Shown piece by piece: positions 21,605 to 30,499 of a DNA stretch of 64,000 nt. The notes beneath the pieces are model-generated. The model saw only the letters and a program-made list of their open reading frames with translations. It was not told the origin of the DNA and made no database searches. The stretch comes from Colwellia sp. (GTDB lineage: Bacteria > Pseudomonadota > Gammaproteobacteria > Enterobacterales > Alteromonadaceae). The DNA lies in assembly GCF_013214175.1 (NCBI RefSeq), contig NZ_JABSPA010000004.1:282845-346844 (forward strand), read 5' to 3'. The position numbers were made by a program, and so were the translations under genes. The number at the start of each line of letters is the position of its first letter. The stretch's first letter is position 1.

Positions 21605-22477
21605 ATGAAAGATATAAACCAACGACTTATTTTACTCTGTTTAATATCACTGCTCACTTTGTTAAGTGCGTGCAGCTCTGGCCGCTATCAACAAAAACAT
21701 GACAGCACGCCAACACGCTTACCAAGCCAAGCAGAATTAAAAGATGCTATTGCCCGCGCAGAGCCCTATAGTCGTGGCGGTAATAAAGATTACCAAGTGT
21801 TTGGTAAGCCTTATAAAGTATTGACATCCGCTCATGGCTTTGAACAAACCGGTATTGCTTCTTGGTATGGCAACAAATTTCATGGCCACCTCACCTCAAA
21901 TGGTGAAATTTATGATATGTATGCCATGAGTGCCGCCCATAAAAACTTACCTTTGCCGACCTATTTAAAAGTCACCAATACAGCTAATAATAAATCGGTC
22001 ATTGTCCGCGTGAACGACAGAGGCCCTTTTCATCAGTCACGTATTATTGATTTATCCTATAGCGCGGCTTATAAGCTAGACCTGTTAAAAACCGGCACCG
22101 CCGAGGTTAAGATATCGGCCATTACTAACTTTGATAAAAAAACTGGCAAAGTCGTAGAGCCCACCACTATCCAGGCATCATCTGTAGTCATTGTCAGTCC
22201 CGCGGTTAAGGAACAAACAGTCACTGAAAAGCAACAAGATAAAATGGGTATTGCCACACCTTATATTCAAGTATTGGCCACCAGTAAAAAAGAACTGGCA
22301 ATTAGCACAGCTAATAAGCTAAAAAATCAGTATAAACAAGCAACCAGTTATCCTGAACATCAAGGACTTTACCGTATTCAAATTGGTCCAATTAGCGATC
22401 TTGCCACGTTAAATGCTCTTTTACTGGCTTTAAAGCAAAATGGCTACCCTAACGCTTACCCAAAATCAGCACCATAA
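21605..22477 (+). CDS. rlpA: Rare lipoprotein A (septal-ring lytic transglycosylase)
   Basis: About 290 residues from the ATG at 21605. A frame start at 21578 adds nine residues before a typical lipoprotein signal, and neither start has a clear ribosome-binding site. The lipobox LLSAC is followed by a double-psi beta-barrel domain (GIASWYGNKFHGHLTSNGE ... VRVNDRGPFHQSRIIDLS) with the family's catalytic Asp and His. The C-terminal 75 residues form a SPOR domain that binds denuded glycan at septa (YIQVLATSKKELA ... YRIQIGPISDLATLNAL). It is placed after mrdAB and before dacA, as in other gammaproteobacteria. Confidence 0.94.
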   Translation: MKDINQRLILLCLISLLTLLSACSSGRYQQKHDSTPTRLPSQAELKDAIARAEPYSRGGNKDYQVFGKPYKVLTSAHGFEQTGIASWYGNKFHGHLTSNGEIYDMYAMSAAHKNLPLPTYLKVTNTANNKSVIVRVNDRGPFHQSRIIDLSYSAAYKLDLLKTGTAEVKISAITNFDKKTGKVVEPTTIQASSVVIVSPAVKEQTVTEKQQDKMGIATPYIQVLATSKKELAISTANKLKNQYKQATSYPEHQGLYRIQIGPISDLATLNALLLALKQNGYPNAYPKSAP

Positions 22478-22603
22478 AAAGTCCCACACTTAGTTCAAAT
22501 TAAGCCCGAACAAGGCTCTAATTAGATAATTTGTAGCGGAATTTAAGCCGAAGTTTTATAAACCTTGTTACATATTCAACGCTTTTTCTGCGAATTTATT
22601 GAA

Positions 22604-22869
22604 ATACCAAACGGATTAATTAATTAACCAACTTAGAGCTAAATTAGTGAGCTTAGAACAAACAAAATGACTTAAACATAGTTATTCTATATTTCATTCA
22701 TTTTGTGATGTTATCAGTTTACTAATGAGTTCCCGAAGGGCGAGTTTAAAAGGGTTTATATACTGCGTTATTGATTTTGACAAGGGAATAACCATTATCT
22801 TCAATCAATGCCTTGCCTCTAAACCTTTTAATTCTCGCTAAGTGGTCAATAAATTAGTCCGATTGGTAT
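22604..22869. mobile_element. MITE-like non-coding repeat element, 266 bp
   Basis: The ends are imperfect inverted repeats: ATACCAAACGGATTAATT on the left and the complement of ATACCAATCGGACTAATT on the right (16 of 18 bases match). No open reading frame of note lies inside. It interrupts the otherwise compact rlpA-dacA gap. Short intergenic elements ending in ATACCAA are, from general knowledge, frequent in Alteromonadales genomes. No clear target-site duplication was found. Confidence 0.6.
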
Positions 22870-22961
22870 ATTATCTGTTTTTTGCCCATAGCCAAGTTTT
22901 TTAGAAGTGGTATACTTTCGTCCTGTTGATTTCCCTTACCTTTTCACACACGACTAACACT

Positions 22962-24161
22962 ATGACTAAAACAACAAACTTTTCTGGCAAATATAGCGCC
23001 AACAAATTATTGACCTTATTCAGTGGCGCTCTTTTTAGCGCGGCAGTGGTTCTTACACCATCCGCACATGCCATTACTATCATCCCCGATGCGCCACAAA
23101 TTAATGCTAAAGGCTTTATCTTAATTGACTACACCACGGGTAAAATTATTGCCGAAGAAAATGCTGACACTCTATTAGCGCCAGCCAGTTTAACCAAAAT
23201 AATGACCAGTTACATTATTGGTAAAGAACTTCAAAACGGTAATATTAAAAACACTGATAAAGTTATGATCAGTGAAAAAGCTTGGGCGAAAAAATTCCCG
23301 GACTCTTCAAAAATGTTTATTGAAGTGGGTACCGAAGTATCGGTTAGCTTGTTAAACCAAGGTATTATCGTTGCCTCAGGTAATGATGCTTGTGTTGCTA
23401 TGGCTGAGCATATTGCCGGTAGCGAAAGTGCCTTTGCCGACTTAATGAATGCCCATGCTGAGCAATTAGGTATGTCGAGCAGCTTTTTTGAAAACAGTCA
23501 CGGTTTAGACAGCAACTCTCATATGACTACGCCTAGAGATATGGCAACGTTAGCTATCGCGCTTATCCGTGATGTTCCAGAAGAGTATGCGATTTATAAG
23601 CAAAAATCTTTCACCTATAACAATATCAAGCAATATAACCGCAACGGTTTATTGTGGGATAAAAGCTTAAATGTTGACGGTATGAAAACTGGTCACACCT
23701 CAAATGCAGGTTACAGTTTAGTTACCTCGGCCACTAAAGGCGATATGCGCTTAGTTACTGTGGTTATGGGCACTGCTAGCGAGCGAGCACGAAAAGTAGA
23801 AAGTAAGAAACTATTAAACTACGGCTTCCGCTTTTTTGAAACCATCACCCCTTATAAAGCCGGTGAAAAGTTTATCTCTAACCGTGTTTGGATGGGCGAC
23901 CAAGAAAATGTCGATTTAGGTATTATCTCAGATACACCAATCACCATTCCACGTGGTCAACGTAAAAACCTAAAAGCAAATTTTGAGTTAAACCAACAAT
24001 TAACGGCACCTTTAGCTAAAGGTACGGTAGTTGGCACTTTGTTTTTACAACTTGGTGATGAAGATATTGCTCAATATCCACTAGTGACTTTGGAAGAAAT
24101 TAGCGAAGGCAGCTTATTTAGCCGTTTAGTTGACTATGTTAAGTTGCAGTTTGCTAACTAG
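22962..24161 (+). CDS. dacA: D-alanyl-D-alanine carboxypeptidase (PBP5/6 family)
   Basis: 399 residues from the ATG at 22962; a TTG start at 22926 is less likely. The signal peptide ends PSAHA-ITI. Active-site motifs are SLTK (in APASLTKIMTSY), SGN (SGNDACVAM) and KTG (MKTGHTSNAGYS). The C-terminal beta domain and the last 20 residues form an amphipathic anchor (SRLVDYVKLQFAN). The enzyme trims the terminal D-Ala of peptidoglycan stem peptides. It is followed by ybeD and the lip genes in the conserved order. Confidence 0.96.
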   Translation: MTKTTNFSGKYSANKLLTLFSGALFSAAVVLTPSAHAITIIPDAPQINAKGFILIDYTTGKIIAEENADTLLAPASLTKIMTSYIIGKELQNGNIKNTDKVMISEKAWAKKFPDSSKMFIEVGTEVSVSLLNQGIIVASGNDACVAMAEHIAGSESAFADLMNAHAEQLGMSSSFFENSHGLDSNSHMTTPRDMATLAIALIRDVPEEYAIYKQKSFTYNNIKQYNRNGLLWDKSLNVDGMKTGHTSNAGYSLVTSATKGDMRLVTVVMGTASERARKVESKKLLNYGFRFFETITPYKAGEKFISNRVWMGDQENVDLGIISDTPITIPRGQRKNLKANFELNQQLTAPLAKGTVVGTLFLQLGDEDIAQYPLVTLEEISEGSLFSRLVDYVKLQFAN

Positions 24162-24184
24162 GCGTTATTAGAATCCAAGTATAA

Positions 24185-24208
24185 GAGCCTCTTTATTGAG
24201 GCTTTTTT
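24185..24208 (+). terminator. Rho-independent terminator after dacA
   Basis: Stem AGCCTC-TTTATT-GAGGCT followed by a run of six T residues, 24 bp after the dacA stop. Confidence 0.9.
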
Positions 24209-24365
24209 GTTTTTAACACAAAAAGATTCATACACTTAAACACAGCTCATACTGCCCTAGCAAAAAAACGTATAAGACAGAGAATAAAAACAATATCAGC
24301 ACATGAAAATTGATGATAAAATGCCGCCAAAGTACAAACCTAGCTAGATAAAGAAGTAAAAGACC

Positions 24366-24629
24366 ATGAAAACCCATTTTGATGAATTATTAGACTTCCC
24401 AACGGTATTAAATTTTAAAGTGATGGGCCTTGCCTGTGACGAATTGCCTGATTTAATTATTGCCGAGTTGCAAAAACATACTCCTGGTGATTATGTGCCA
24501 AAAATCAAACCTAGCTCAAAAGGCACTTACCTCTCAGTTTCAATTGCGGTGACAGTGACCAGTAAAGAGCACATTGAAACTATCTACACAACCTTAATGG
24601 CTATTGAGCAAGTACGGTACGTTTTATAA
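24366..24629 (+). CDS. ybeD: YbeD family protein (DUF493), lipoate-cluster regulator-like
   Basis: 87 residues, matching the YbeD/DUF493 length and pattern (FPTVLNFKVMG, KGTYLSVSIAVTV, IYTTLMAIEQVRYVL). The fold resembles an ACT-like regulatory domain, and its biochemical role is not firmly known. It lies between dacA and lipB, as in E. coli. Confidence 0.93.
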   Translation: MKTHFDELLDFPTVLNFKVMGLACDELPDLIIAELQKHTPGDYVPKIKPSSKGTYLSVSIAVTVTSKEHIETIYTTLMAIEQVRYVL

Positions 24630-24681
24630 CACGCTTTAACGCCATCCGTTTTCAAAACCCTAGATTAACGAGGTTTGCTTA

Positions 24682-25389
24682 GTGCACTCAAATTCAACAG
24701 TCGAGCAAGAAACTATTAACCTTGCAGACTCATTGGTTATCCGAGAGTTAGATACCATGGATTACAGCCAAGTTTGGCATGCCATGAAAGATTTTACTGA
24801 TAGTCGTGATGACACCATTGCTGATGAGTTATGGCTAGTAGAACACCCTGCTGTTTTTACCCAAGGACAAGCAGGAAAAGCCGAACATATACTAATACCT
24901 GGCGATATTGAGGTGGTAAAAGTTGACCGTGGTGGTCAAGTGACTTATCACGGCCCAGGTCAGCAAGTTATTTATTGTATGATAAACCTGCGCCGCAAGA
25001 AGATAGGTGTTAGACAGCTAGTTACTTTGATCGAAAACAGTATTGTTTCAGCCTTAGCTGATTATAATGTTGTAGCTTATGCCAAAGCTGACGCACCGGG
25101 TGTTTATGTCGATGAGAAAAAAGTTGCCTCGTTAGGATTACGAGTACGTAAAGGCTGCTCTTTTCATGGTTTAGCCATCAACGTCAATATGGATTTATCA
25201 CCTTTCTTACGTATCAACCCCTGTGGTTATGCCGGTTTAGAAATGGTGCAAACTGCCGATTTACAAGGTCCACAAGATACCGCTAGTGCAAGTACTGCGT
25301 TAGTGAAACATTTAATAACCTTACTTGAAGCTAATGATGTTAGTTATCAAACAGGTTTACCAAACGAGAAGAACACGCATCATGAGTAG
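24682..25389 (+). CDS. lipB: Octanoyl-[ACP]:protein octanoyltransferase LipB
   Basis: 235 residues from a GTG start with an upstream ACGAGG box. Signature motifs are [13 protein letters not shown], the acyl-accepting Cys in [11 protein letters not shown] and the catalytic Lys in [10 protein letters not shown]. LipB moves octanoate from ACP to lipoyl domains, and LipA then inserts sulfur. Its last eight bases overlap the lipA start. Confidence 0.96.
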   Translation: MHSNSTVEQETINLADSLVIRELDTMDYSQVWHAMKDFTDSRDDTIADELWLVEHPAVFTQGQAGKAEHILIPGDIEVVKVDRGGQVTYHGPGQQVIYCMINLRRKKIGVRQLVTLIENSIVSALADYNVVAYAKADAPGVYVDEKKVASLGLRVRKGCSFHGLAINVNMDLSPFLRINPCGYAGLEMVQTADLQGPQDTASASTALVKHLITLLEANDVSYQTGLPNEKNTHHE

Positions 25390-26368
25390 TGATTTAACTT
25401 CAGCAACCAAAACAGCCAATCGTGCCGCCGGCGAAAAATTTCGCGATGCCGATAAATTAGCTCACATTCCCATTAAAGTTGTCAGTTCAACAAAAGCTAC
25501 TATGTTACGTAAACCAAGTTGGTTACGTATCAAGTTGCCTCGCTCGAGTGAACGTATTGATGCCATTAAAGCTAATTTGCGTAAACACAACTTGCACTCG
25601 GTGTGTGAAGAAGCATCATGTCCCAATTTAGCAGAATGCTTTAATCACGGCACGGCCACCTTTATGATTTTAGGTGATCTATGTACACGACGTTGTCCCT
25701 TTTGTGATGTCGGCCATGGTCGCCCACTACCACCGAATAAAGATGAACCGAAAAAACTTGCCAATAGTTTAAAAGATATGGGCTTAAAGTATGTCGTTAT
25801 CACCTCGGTAGATAGAGATGATTTACGAGATGGCGGCGCACAACAATTTGCTGATTGCGTAAAAGAAATTGGCGAGCAAGCACCAAACACCAAGGTTGAA
25901 ATTTTAGTACCTGACTTTCGTGGCCGTATGGATAGAGCATTAGAAATACTTAATCAACATCCGCCGCATGTTTTTAACCATAATATGGAAACTGCGCCAC
26001 GCCTTTATACCAAAGTTCGTCCCGGTGCAAACTATCAATGGTCATTAGACTTACTGAAGAATTTTGGTGATGCTAACCCTACTGTGCCAACTAAATCTGG
26101 CTTAATGGTCGGTTTAGGTGAAACTAACGAAGAAATTTTAGAAGTCATGCAAGACTTACGCAACCATGGCGTTACTATGCTCACTATCGGTCAATACTTA
26201 CAACCGAGTAAAGACCATTTAGCGGTAGAACGTTATGTGCATCCAGATGATTTTTCTATGCTCGAACGTGAAGCTAAAAAGATGGGCTTTGTCCATGCTG
26301 CTTGTGGACCATTAGTTCGTTCAAGTTACCATGCTGACAAACAAGCTGCCGGTGAAGAAGTTAAATAG
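25382..26368 (+). CDS. lipA: Lipoyl synthase LipA (radical SAM)
   Basis: 328 residues from the ATG at 25382, with GAGAAG upstream, overlapping the lipB stop by 8 bp. The longer frame from 25325 would lie inside lipB. Cysteine motifs for both clusters are present: the auxiliary [12 protein letters not shown] and the radical-[11 protein letters not shown]. The C-terminal RSSYHAD carries the serine that ligates the auxiliary cluster. It makes lipoyl cofactor for pyruvate and 2-oxoglutarate dehydrogenases and the glycine cleavage H protein. Confidence 0.97.
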   Translation: MSSDLTSATKTANRAAGEKFRDADKLAHIPIKVVSSTKATMLRKPSWLRIKLPRSSERIDAIKANLRKHNLHSVCEEASCPNLAECFNHGTATFMILGDLCTRRCPFCDVGHGRPLPPNKDEPKKLANSLKDMGLKYVVITSVDRDDLRDGGAQQFADCVKEIGEQAPNTKVEILVPDFRGRMDRALEILNQHPPHVFNHNMETAPRLYTKVRPGANYQWSLDLLKNFGDANPTVPTKSGLMVGLGETNEEILEVMQDLRNHGVTMLTIGQYLQPSKDHLAVERYVHPDDFSMLEREAKKMGFVHAACGPLVRSSYHADKQAAGEEVK

Positions 26369-26401
26369 CTGCTCAGCAATAAATATATTAGATAAACTAT
26401 C

Positions 26402-26431
26402 AAAGCCAGTATGATTACACTGGCTTTTTTA
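26402..26431 (+). terminator. Rho-independent terminator after lipA
   Basis: Stem AAAGCCAGT / ACTGGCTTT around ATGATTAC with a T-run, 34 bp past the lipA stop. Confidence 0.9.
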
Positions 26432-26476
26432 TTTTCAATATTTAATAACTACTAAAAAAGTGTACACGGGAAAGTC

Positions 26477-26863
26477 TTGAAATTATTTGAATTAGATACT
26501 TATATAAAACATAGTAAAATTATCGCATTAATCGCTATTGCCATTGCTATTATCTCTTGGATTATGGATATAGGCGGTATGGTTTATGAGTGCCCTTATT
26601 GCCGTGTGCAACGCTCTGTTATAGGCATATTAGGCTTGATTTTGATACTACCTATATCTTTCCATTGGATTGGGAAGTATGCAGCACTTGTCATAGGTTT
26701 TTTTGGTGCCGTAGTTGCCGCAAATCAACATTTCATGGGGTGGAAAAAGGTGTCCGCTGGTGAATTCCAGCTGAATCTGCCTGTAGATCCTTTCATATTA
26801 TCAGGTCTATCTCTAACTATGATTATGGGTTTAATATATATCATAATGGTTAAAAAACGTTAA
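26477..26863 (+). CDS. Short DsbB-like membrane protein with one CPYC pair
   Basis: 128 residues from a TTG start (GGGA box upstream). Four hydrophobic helices are visible. After the first helix comes ECPYCRVQRSVIGILGLI, which resembles the DsbB segment with the quinone-linked Cys-x-x-Cys pair followed by a conserved Arg. The second periplasmic Cys pair of true DsbB is absent, and the protein is about 50 residues shorter. It could be a reduced DsbB/quinone-linked thiol oxidase or a protein with another role. The match is by eye only. It stands alone between lipA and a terminator-like hairpin. Confidence 0.5.
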   Translation: MKLFELDTYIKHSKIIALIAIAIAIISWIMDIGGMVYECPYCRVQRSVIGILGLILILPISFHWIGKYAALVIGFFGAVVAANQHFMGWKKVSAGEFQLNLPVDPFILSGLSLTMIMGLIYIIMVKKR

Positions 26864-26887
26864 GAAGCGTTAAGAGAAAAATGCTCT

Positions 26888-26935
26888 AGAGTCTTCTATC
26901 ACTAAGCCACCTGTCCGCTTAGTGATAGCAGACTC
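26888..26935. repeat. Two-part inverted repeat downstream of the DsbB-like gene
   Basis: Outer arms AGAGTC / GACTCT and inner arms TATCACTAAGC / GCTTAGTGATA around a nine-base loop. No T-run follows directly, so it may be an mRNA-stabilising stem or a terminator of a different kind. Confidence 0.6.
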
Positions 26936-26941
26936 TAATAA

Positions 26942-26967
26942 TAAAGCCAGTATCACTACTGGCTTTA
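26942..26967 (-). terminator. Terminator-like hairpin between converging genes
   Basis: Perfect 11-bp stem TAAAGCCAGTA / TACTGGCTTTA with a four-base loop, 29 bp past the stop of the minus-strand lipoprotein gene. It is similar in sequence to the lipA terminator. Confidence 0.75.
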
Positions 26968-26995
26968 TTATGTTCACACATTTAATACCTTTACT

Positions 26996-29668
26996 TTATG
27001 GGGTCGCATCCCAAGCATTCCAATCAAAATCGGCATCAAGGGCATAAGATCCAGTGTGTAACTCGCCTCCTTGATGTGTTTTGTCGACTTTATCACCATC
27101 GGATTCAGTCCAGTCGTAGAACTCCCAAAGAATAACTGCAGTAAAGACCGATTTTCCCTCGAAGGTCTGCTCTCCCTTCACTCTTATCAAGTCACGACCA
27201 ACAATATCTCCACCTTCAGTAAATGAAAATGAAAGCTCGATGACATTGGTAGCATAGTCTGCCACTGTGCCATAAAAGGTTTCATCATCCGTCCCGCCTA
27301 ATACACCATCATCACCATAGGTAGTTATAACAAAGGTCTCGGCGGTTGCGTCAAAGGCAATACGTTCATCATCGACATACCAAGTAAGTCCTTCAAGATT
27401 AGCTTTAGTAAAGCTTGATAAATTGGCTTGGTTTTCGCAATCAGCAACCGCTGTTTCAAAATCGTTAATAGAATAAAATACCGTTGGTTTTTCAGCTTCA
27501 TCATCCCAAGGCGATTCTGTATTACACATTACATTAGCACTATTACCACCAGTACCATCACCCGGTTCACTGGTACCATCAAAGTTCCTGCGATAGTCTG
27601 TAGAATGTGTTTGCCCGGTTGCTGGCACTATTGAGTAAATACGCACTAACAAGGTCATGTTAGTTTGATCAAAATCTAGGTCATCTAACAATTTTTGTGA
27701 AAACACTGATGAATCAACTGTCGTGCTGGTTGCATCTAGCGCAATAGCTTCATCTTCAACATCATAGTAATTGCCTTGGTTGTCGCTAATTTCAACCCAA
27801 ATAGAGTCAATGACAGTGCCAGCTTGTAAGGTCCATGACACAGTTAAGTCTTCATCTAAAGCAAAGTTATTTAAAGCCGTAATGCTTTCAGCAGTTAATG
27901 CCGGATAGCGACCCGTAGTTTCGGGTAGGTGCAATAAGGTTTTATCAAACATTGCCACTTCACTACCTGTACTCACCATAGGTTGACCCGGCACCGTCAG
28001 GTCTAGTTGCTCGGTATATAATTTATAACGAATAATGTCGCCGACGACAAAGGTAGCCGGGTCAACGTCGCCATCCGAATCGCCAAAGCCGGCATAATCC
28101 CACTGATACATTTGCGTAGTTTGGTTATAGACTTGCAATTCACCTGCTCCGATGTGCTCTGGGTTACCTAAATAGATAATATCTTTCACGGTTTCACCGT
28201 CGGTGCCGTCAATAATAGTCATAGTGGCAGAGGCTAAAGGCGCATTATTAGTACCATTATTGGTAAAGTCATTATCATAAAAGGAAACATTTAAGCCACA
28301 ACCACCTGATACATCATCAGTACCATCAAAATCGTTACAGTGGAAAGTCAAAAGATCTGCTTCAAAAAATTGTTGATTACCTAATAGTTGCCAAGCTTGA
28401 CTACTATTTTTTTGTAGCAACCATGTTTCCACTTCAACCTCGACAATACCGTTAATATTGACATTAAAGTCTACCGTTGCGGTGCCAGCTGTTGAGTCAA
28501 GATCCCGTACAACTATACTGGAAAAGGCAAGACCAATGACACTAGGGTCGGTAGTAATATCGGTTAAAAACTGGCTCTTAGCTTGGTCTTCATGAAGGAA
28601 AGTCTCAGCAAAAAAATTATCAATACTCGCGGAGGTCGGTAAACCGTCAGCAAATGCTGCGGCAAAGTTATTAAATAGATCAGCAATAGCTTGAGTATCT
28701 GTTACCGCCGTAGTCAATGCTGCAACATCTACCATTATAACTGCTTGGTTATCATCACTGTCGGTTATATCATCTTCAATACTAGAGCCATCTAAAACAT
28801 TTTGAATGGTGGCAATGTTCGTCGTCGGGTCAGTTTCAATTTGAATAATATCTAACGCGGCATCTAAACCAGAGTGGTCAGCACTAAAAGTAGTGGTTAG
28901 TAAGTTAATAGCTGAATCTAAACCAAGGGCATCAAATACTGCTTGTAGTTTTGCTTGCAGCGCATCTTCTTGCGCTGCAAGTTCTGCGGGGTCTAAGTTT
29001 GTCGGCGAGGTTTCATCAAAATAAGCTTCGGCTATTTGATGGGCGGCATTAGCAATTATCAAGTCAGTAAAAGGAGTAATATTTATCGTGCCATCTAAGG
29101 TCGCCTCTTCTGCATAGGAATGTAAGCGATAGCTTTTACCACCAACAGTGCCCTCCGCACGTAATCTAAATGGTGGCGTTAAACCAGTCACATCAACCGA
29201 ATATGTACCATCGGCTTCGATTAATTCAGACTTTGTAGCCCCTAAAGAATCTTTGATAGTAACAGTACCAACGATAGCAGCACCTGCGGCGGCGGTGCCC
29301 GTCAGAGTTGGCGGTACGACAGTGACAGTACGTGTTAACGTAGCCACATTACCTGCGTAATCAGTGGCGGTATATGTCAGGGTATAGCTACCTACAGTCA
29401 TGGTATCAACATTACCTGTGGTTACTACGCTAATTGTGCCGTCGACATTATCAGTGGCGGTTGCGCCTGCATCGGTATAAGTACCATTGACTAACACATT
29501 AACTTCGGCTTCCCCAGTTAAAGTTATTACTGGAGCTACGGTATCAGCAGCTACTTTATCATCACCATAACTACTGCCGCCACAACCTGACAATAACAAG
29601 GTTGAAATCATGACGGAGAACAAAACATAGCGCGGGTATTGACCAAAAATTTTAGATATTTTAAGCAT
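26996..29668 (-). CDS. Large secreted lipoprotein with Ig-like DUF5011 domain
   Basis: About 890 residues from the ATG at 29668, preceded by GAAGG at good spacing. The lipoprotein signal has lipobox LLLSGC followed by GGSS. Residues about 48-120 form a bacterial Ig-like (DUF5011/HYR) domain: PVITLTGEAEVNV ... YTDAGATATDNVDG ... YTLTYTATDYAGN. The remaining 750 residues are acidic, Asp/Thr-rich, with paired Cys and no catalytic motif I recognise. Calcium binding or surface adhesion is possible but not shown. The gene stands alone, with a terminator hairpin downstream. Confidence 0.75.
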   Translation of the reverse strand: MLKISKIFGQYPRYVLFSVMISTLLLSGCGGSSYGDDKVAADTVAPVITLTGEAEVNVLVNGTYTDAGATATDNVDGTISVVTTGNVDTMTVGSYTLTYTATDYAGNVATLTRTVTVVPPTLTGTAAAGAAIVGTVTIKDSLGATKSELIEADGTYSVDVTGLTPPFRLRAEGTVGGKSYRLHSYAEEATLDGTINITPFTDLIIANAAHQIAEAYFDETSPTNLDPAELAAQEDALQAKLQAVFDALGLDSAINLLTTTFSADHSGLDAALDIIQIETDPTTNIATIQNVLDGSSIEDDITDSDDNQAVIMVDVAALTTAVTDTQAIADLFNNFAAAFADGLPTSASIDNFFAETFLHEDQAKSQFLTDITTDPSVIGLAFSSIVVRDLDSTAGTATVDFNVNINGIVEVEVETWLLQKNSSQAWQLLGNQQFFEADLLTFHCNDFDGTDDVSGGCGLNVSFYDNDFTNNGTNNAPLASATMTIIDGTDGETVKDIIYLGNPEHIGAGELQVYNQTTQMYQWDYAGFGDSDGDVDPATFVVGDIIRYKLYTEQLDLTVPGQPMVSTGSEVAMFDKTLLHLPETTGRYPALTAESITALNNFALDEDLTVSWTLQAGTVIDSIWVEISDNQGNYYDVEDEAIALDATSTTVDSSVFSQKLLDDLDFDQTNMTLLVRIYSIVPATGQTHSTDYRRNFDGTSEPGDGTGGNSANVMCNTESPWDDEAEKPTVFYSINDFETAVADCENQANLSSFTKANLEGLTWYVDDERIAFDATAETFVITTYGDDGVLGGTDDETFYGTVADYATNVIELSFSFTEGGDIVGRDLIRVKGEQTFEGKSVFTAVILWEFYDWTESDGDKVDKTHQGGELHTGSYALDADFDWNAWDATP

Positions 29669-29881
29669 AATAACCTTCATTTAGTTTCTTATAGTGAAAT
29701 AAACATAGGTTAGAGTTTCAGATTTCGCTACCAAGAACAGCTTAAATCCTAACTTCTTGGTCAATTAATAAATGAGTAAACTAGTGAGTAGTTAGTGAGT
29801 GAATCAGTGCAGAATAATCATGCTCTGCTAGCTGATTGAAATTAAACTAATTAGCTTTAAATTTAGCTAAATTATTATCAA

Positions 29882-30370
29882 TCAAGCCTTTTGGTATATA
29901 GCTGCCATAGCACCTGCTGGGTCTTTTATCACTAGATATCGATCAGCGCCGACATTTTTAACTTTAGTTACTAGACTACCGCCATTTCCCACAACTTTAT
30001 CAGCCGATTCATCCAGGTCTTTGACTAAAAAGTATGGTAACCAAACCGCTGGCATATCTTGATTTTCACCTCTGGCATGACAAATTCCTGTCACTAAGCT
30101 TTTTGGTGTTGAAGATAGGGCTGAAGGTGATGGTATGTTTTCTTCCGTGCCTTGATTAGTATACTCTTCACTTACCCTACTAGCCTGACTAAATACATTA
30201 GGTTCAGTTGCTGAACTCATGACAAAGTCATGGTATTTTTCATCACCTAATGTCATTGATATTGGCTCGCTATGCCAGCCTAAAACACTTTGATAAAAAT
30301 GGCTTACCACTTCGGCATCGGCAACCGATAAATCCATCCAAGCCATTTCACCTAGCTTCTCTCCATACAT
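29882..30370 (-). CDS. VOC (glyoxalase/bleomycin-resistance) family protein
   Basis: 162 residues. The N-terminal motif MAWMDLSVADAEVVSHFYQSVLGW and C-terminal YFLVKDLDESADKVVGNGG with IKDPAGAMAAIYQ are characteristic of the two-module VOC fold. Glyoxalase I-like members act on glutathione adducts or ring-cleavage substrates, and no substrate can be assigned here. It lies 129 bp downstream of the kinase gene on the same strand and may share its transcript. Confidence 0.85.
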   Translation of the reverse strand: MYGEKLGEMAWMDLSVADAEVVSHFYQSVLGWHSEPISMTLGDEKYHDFVMSSATEPNVFSQASRVSEEYTNQGTEENIPSPSALSSTPKSLVTGICHARGENQDMPAVWLPYFLVKDLDESADKVVGNGGSLVTKVKNVGADRYLVIKDPAGAMAAIYQKA

Positions 30371-30499
30371 AACGCTGCTCCTAATAACTGATTAAATTAT
30401 ATAAAACGTGGTAAATCTGAGTAATAATCAAAAAACTCTATTACCAAAAATCGATATTCCAAAAAATGCTATTCAAGCCACTTAACCTCGACATCAACA

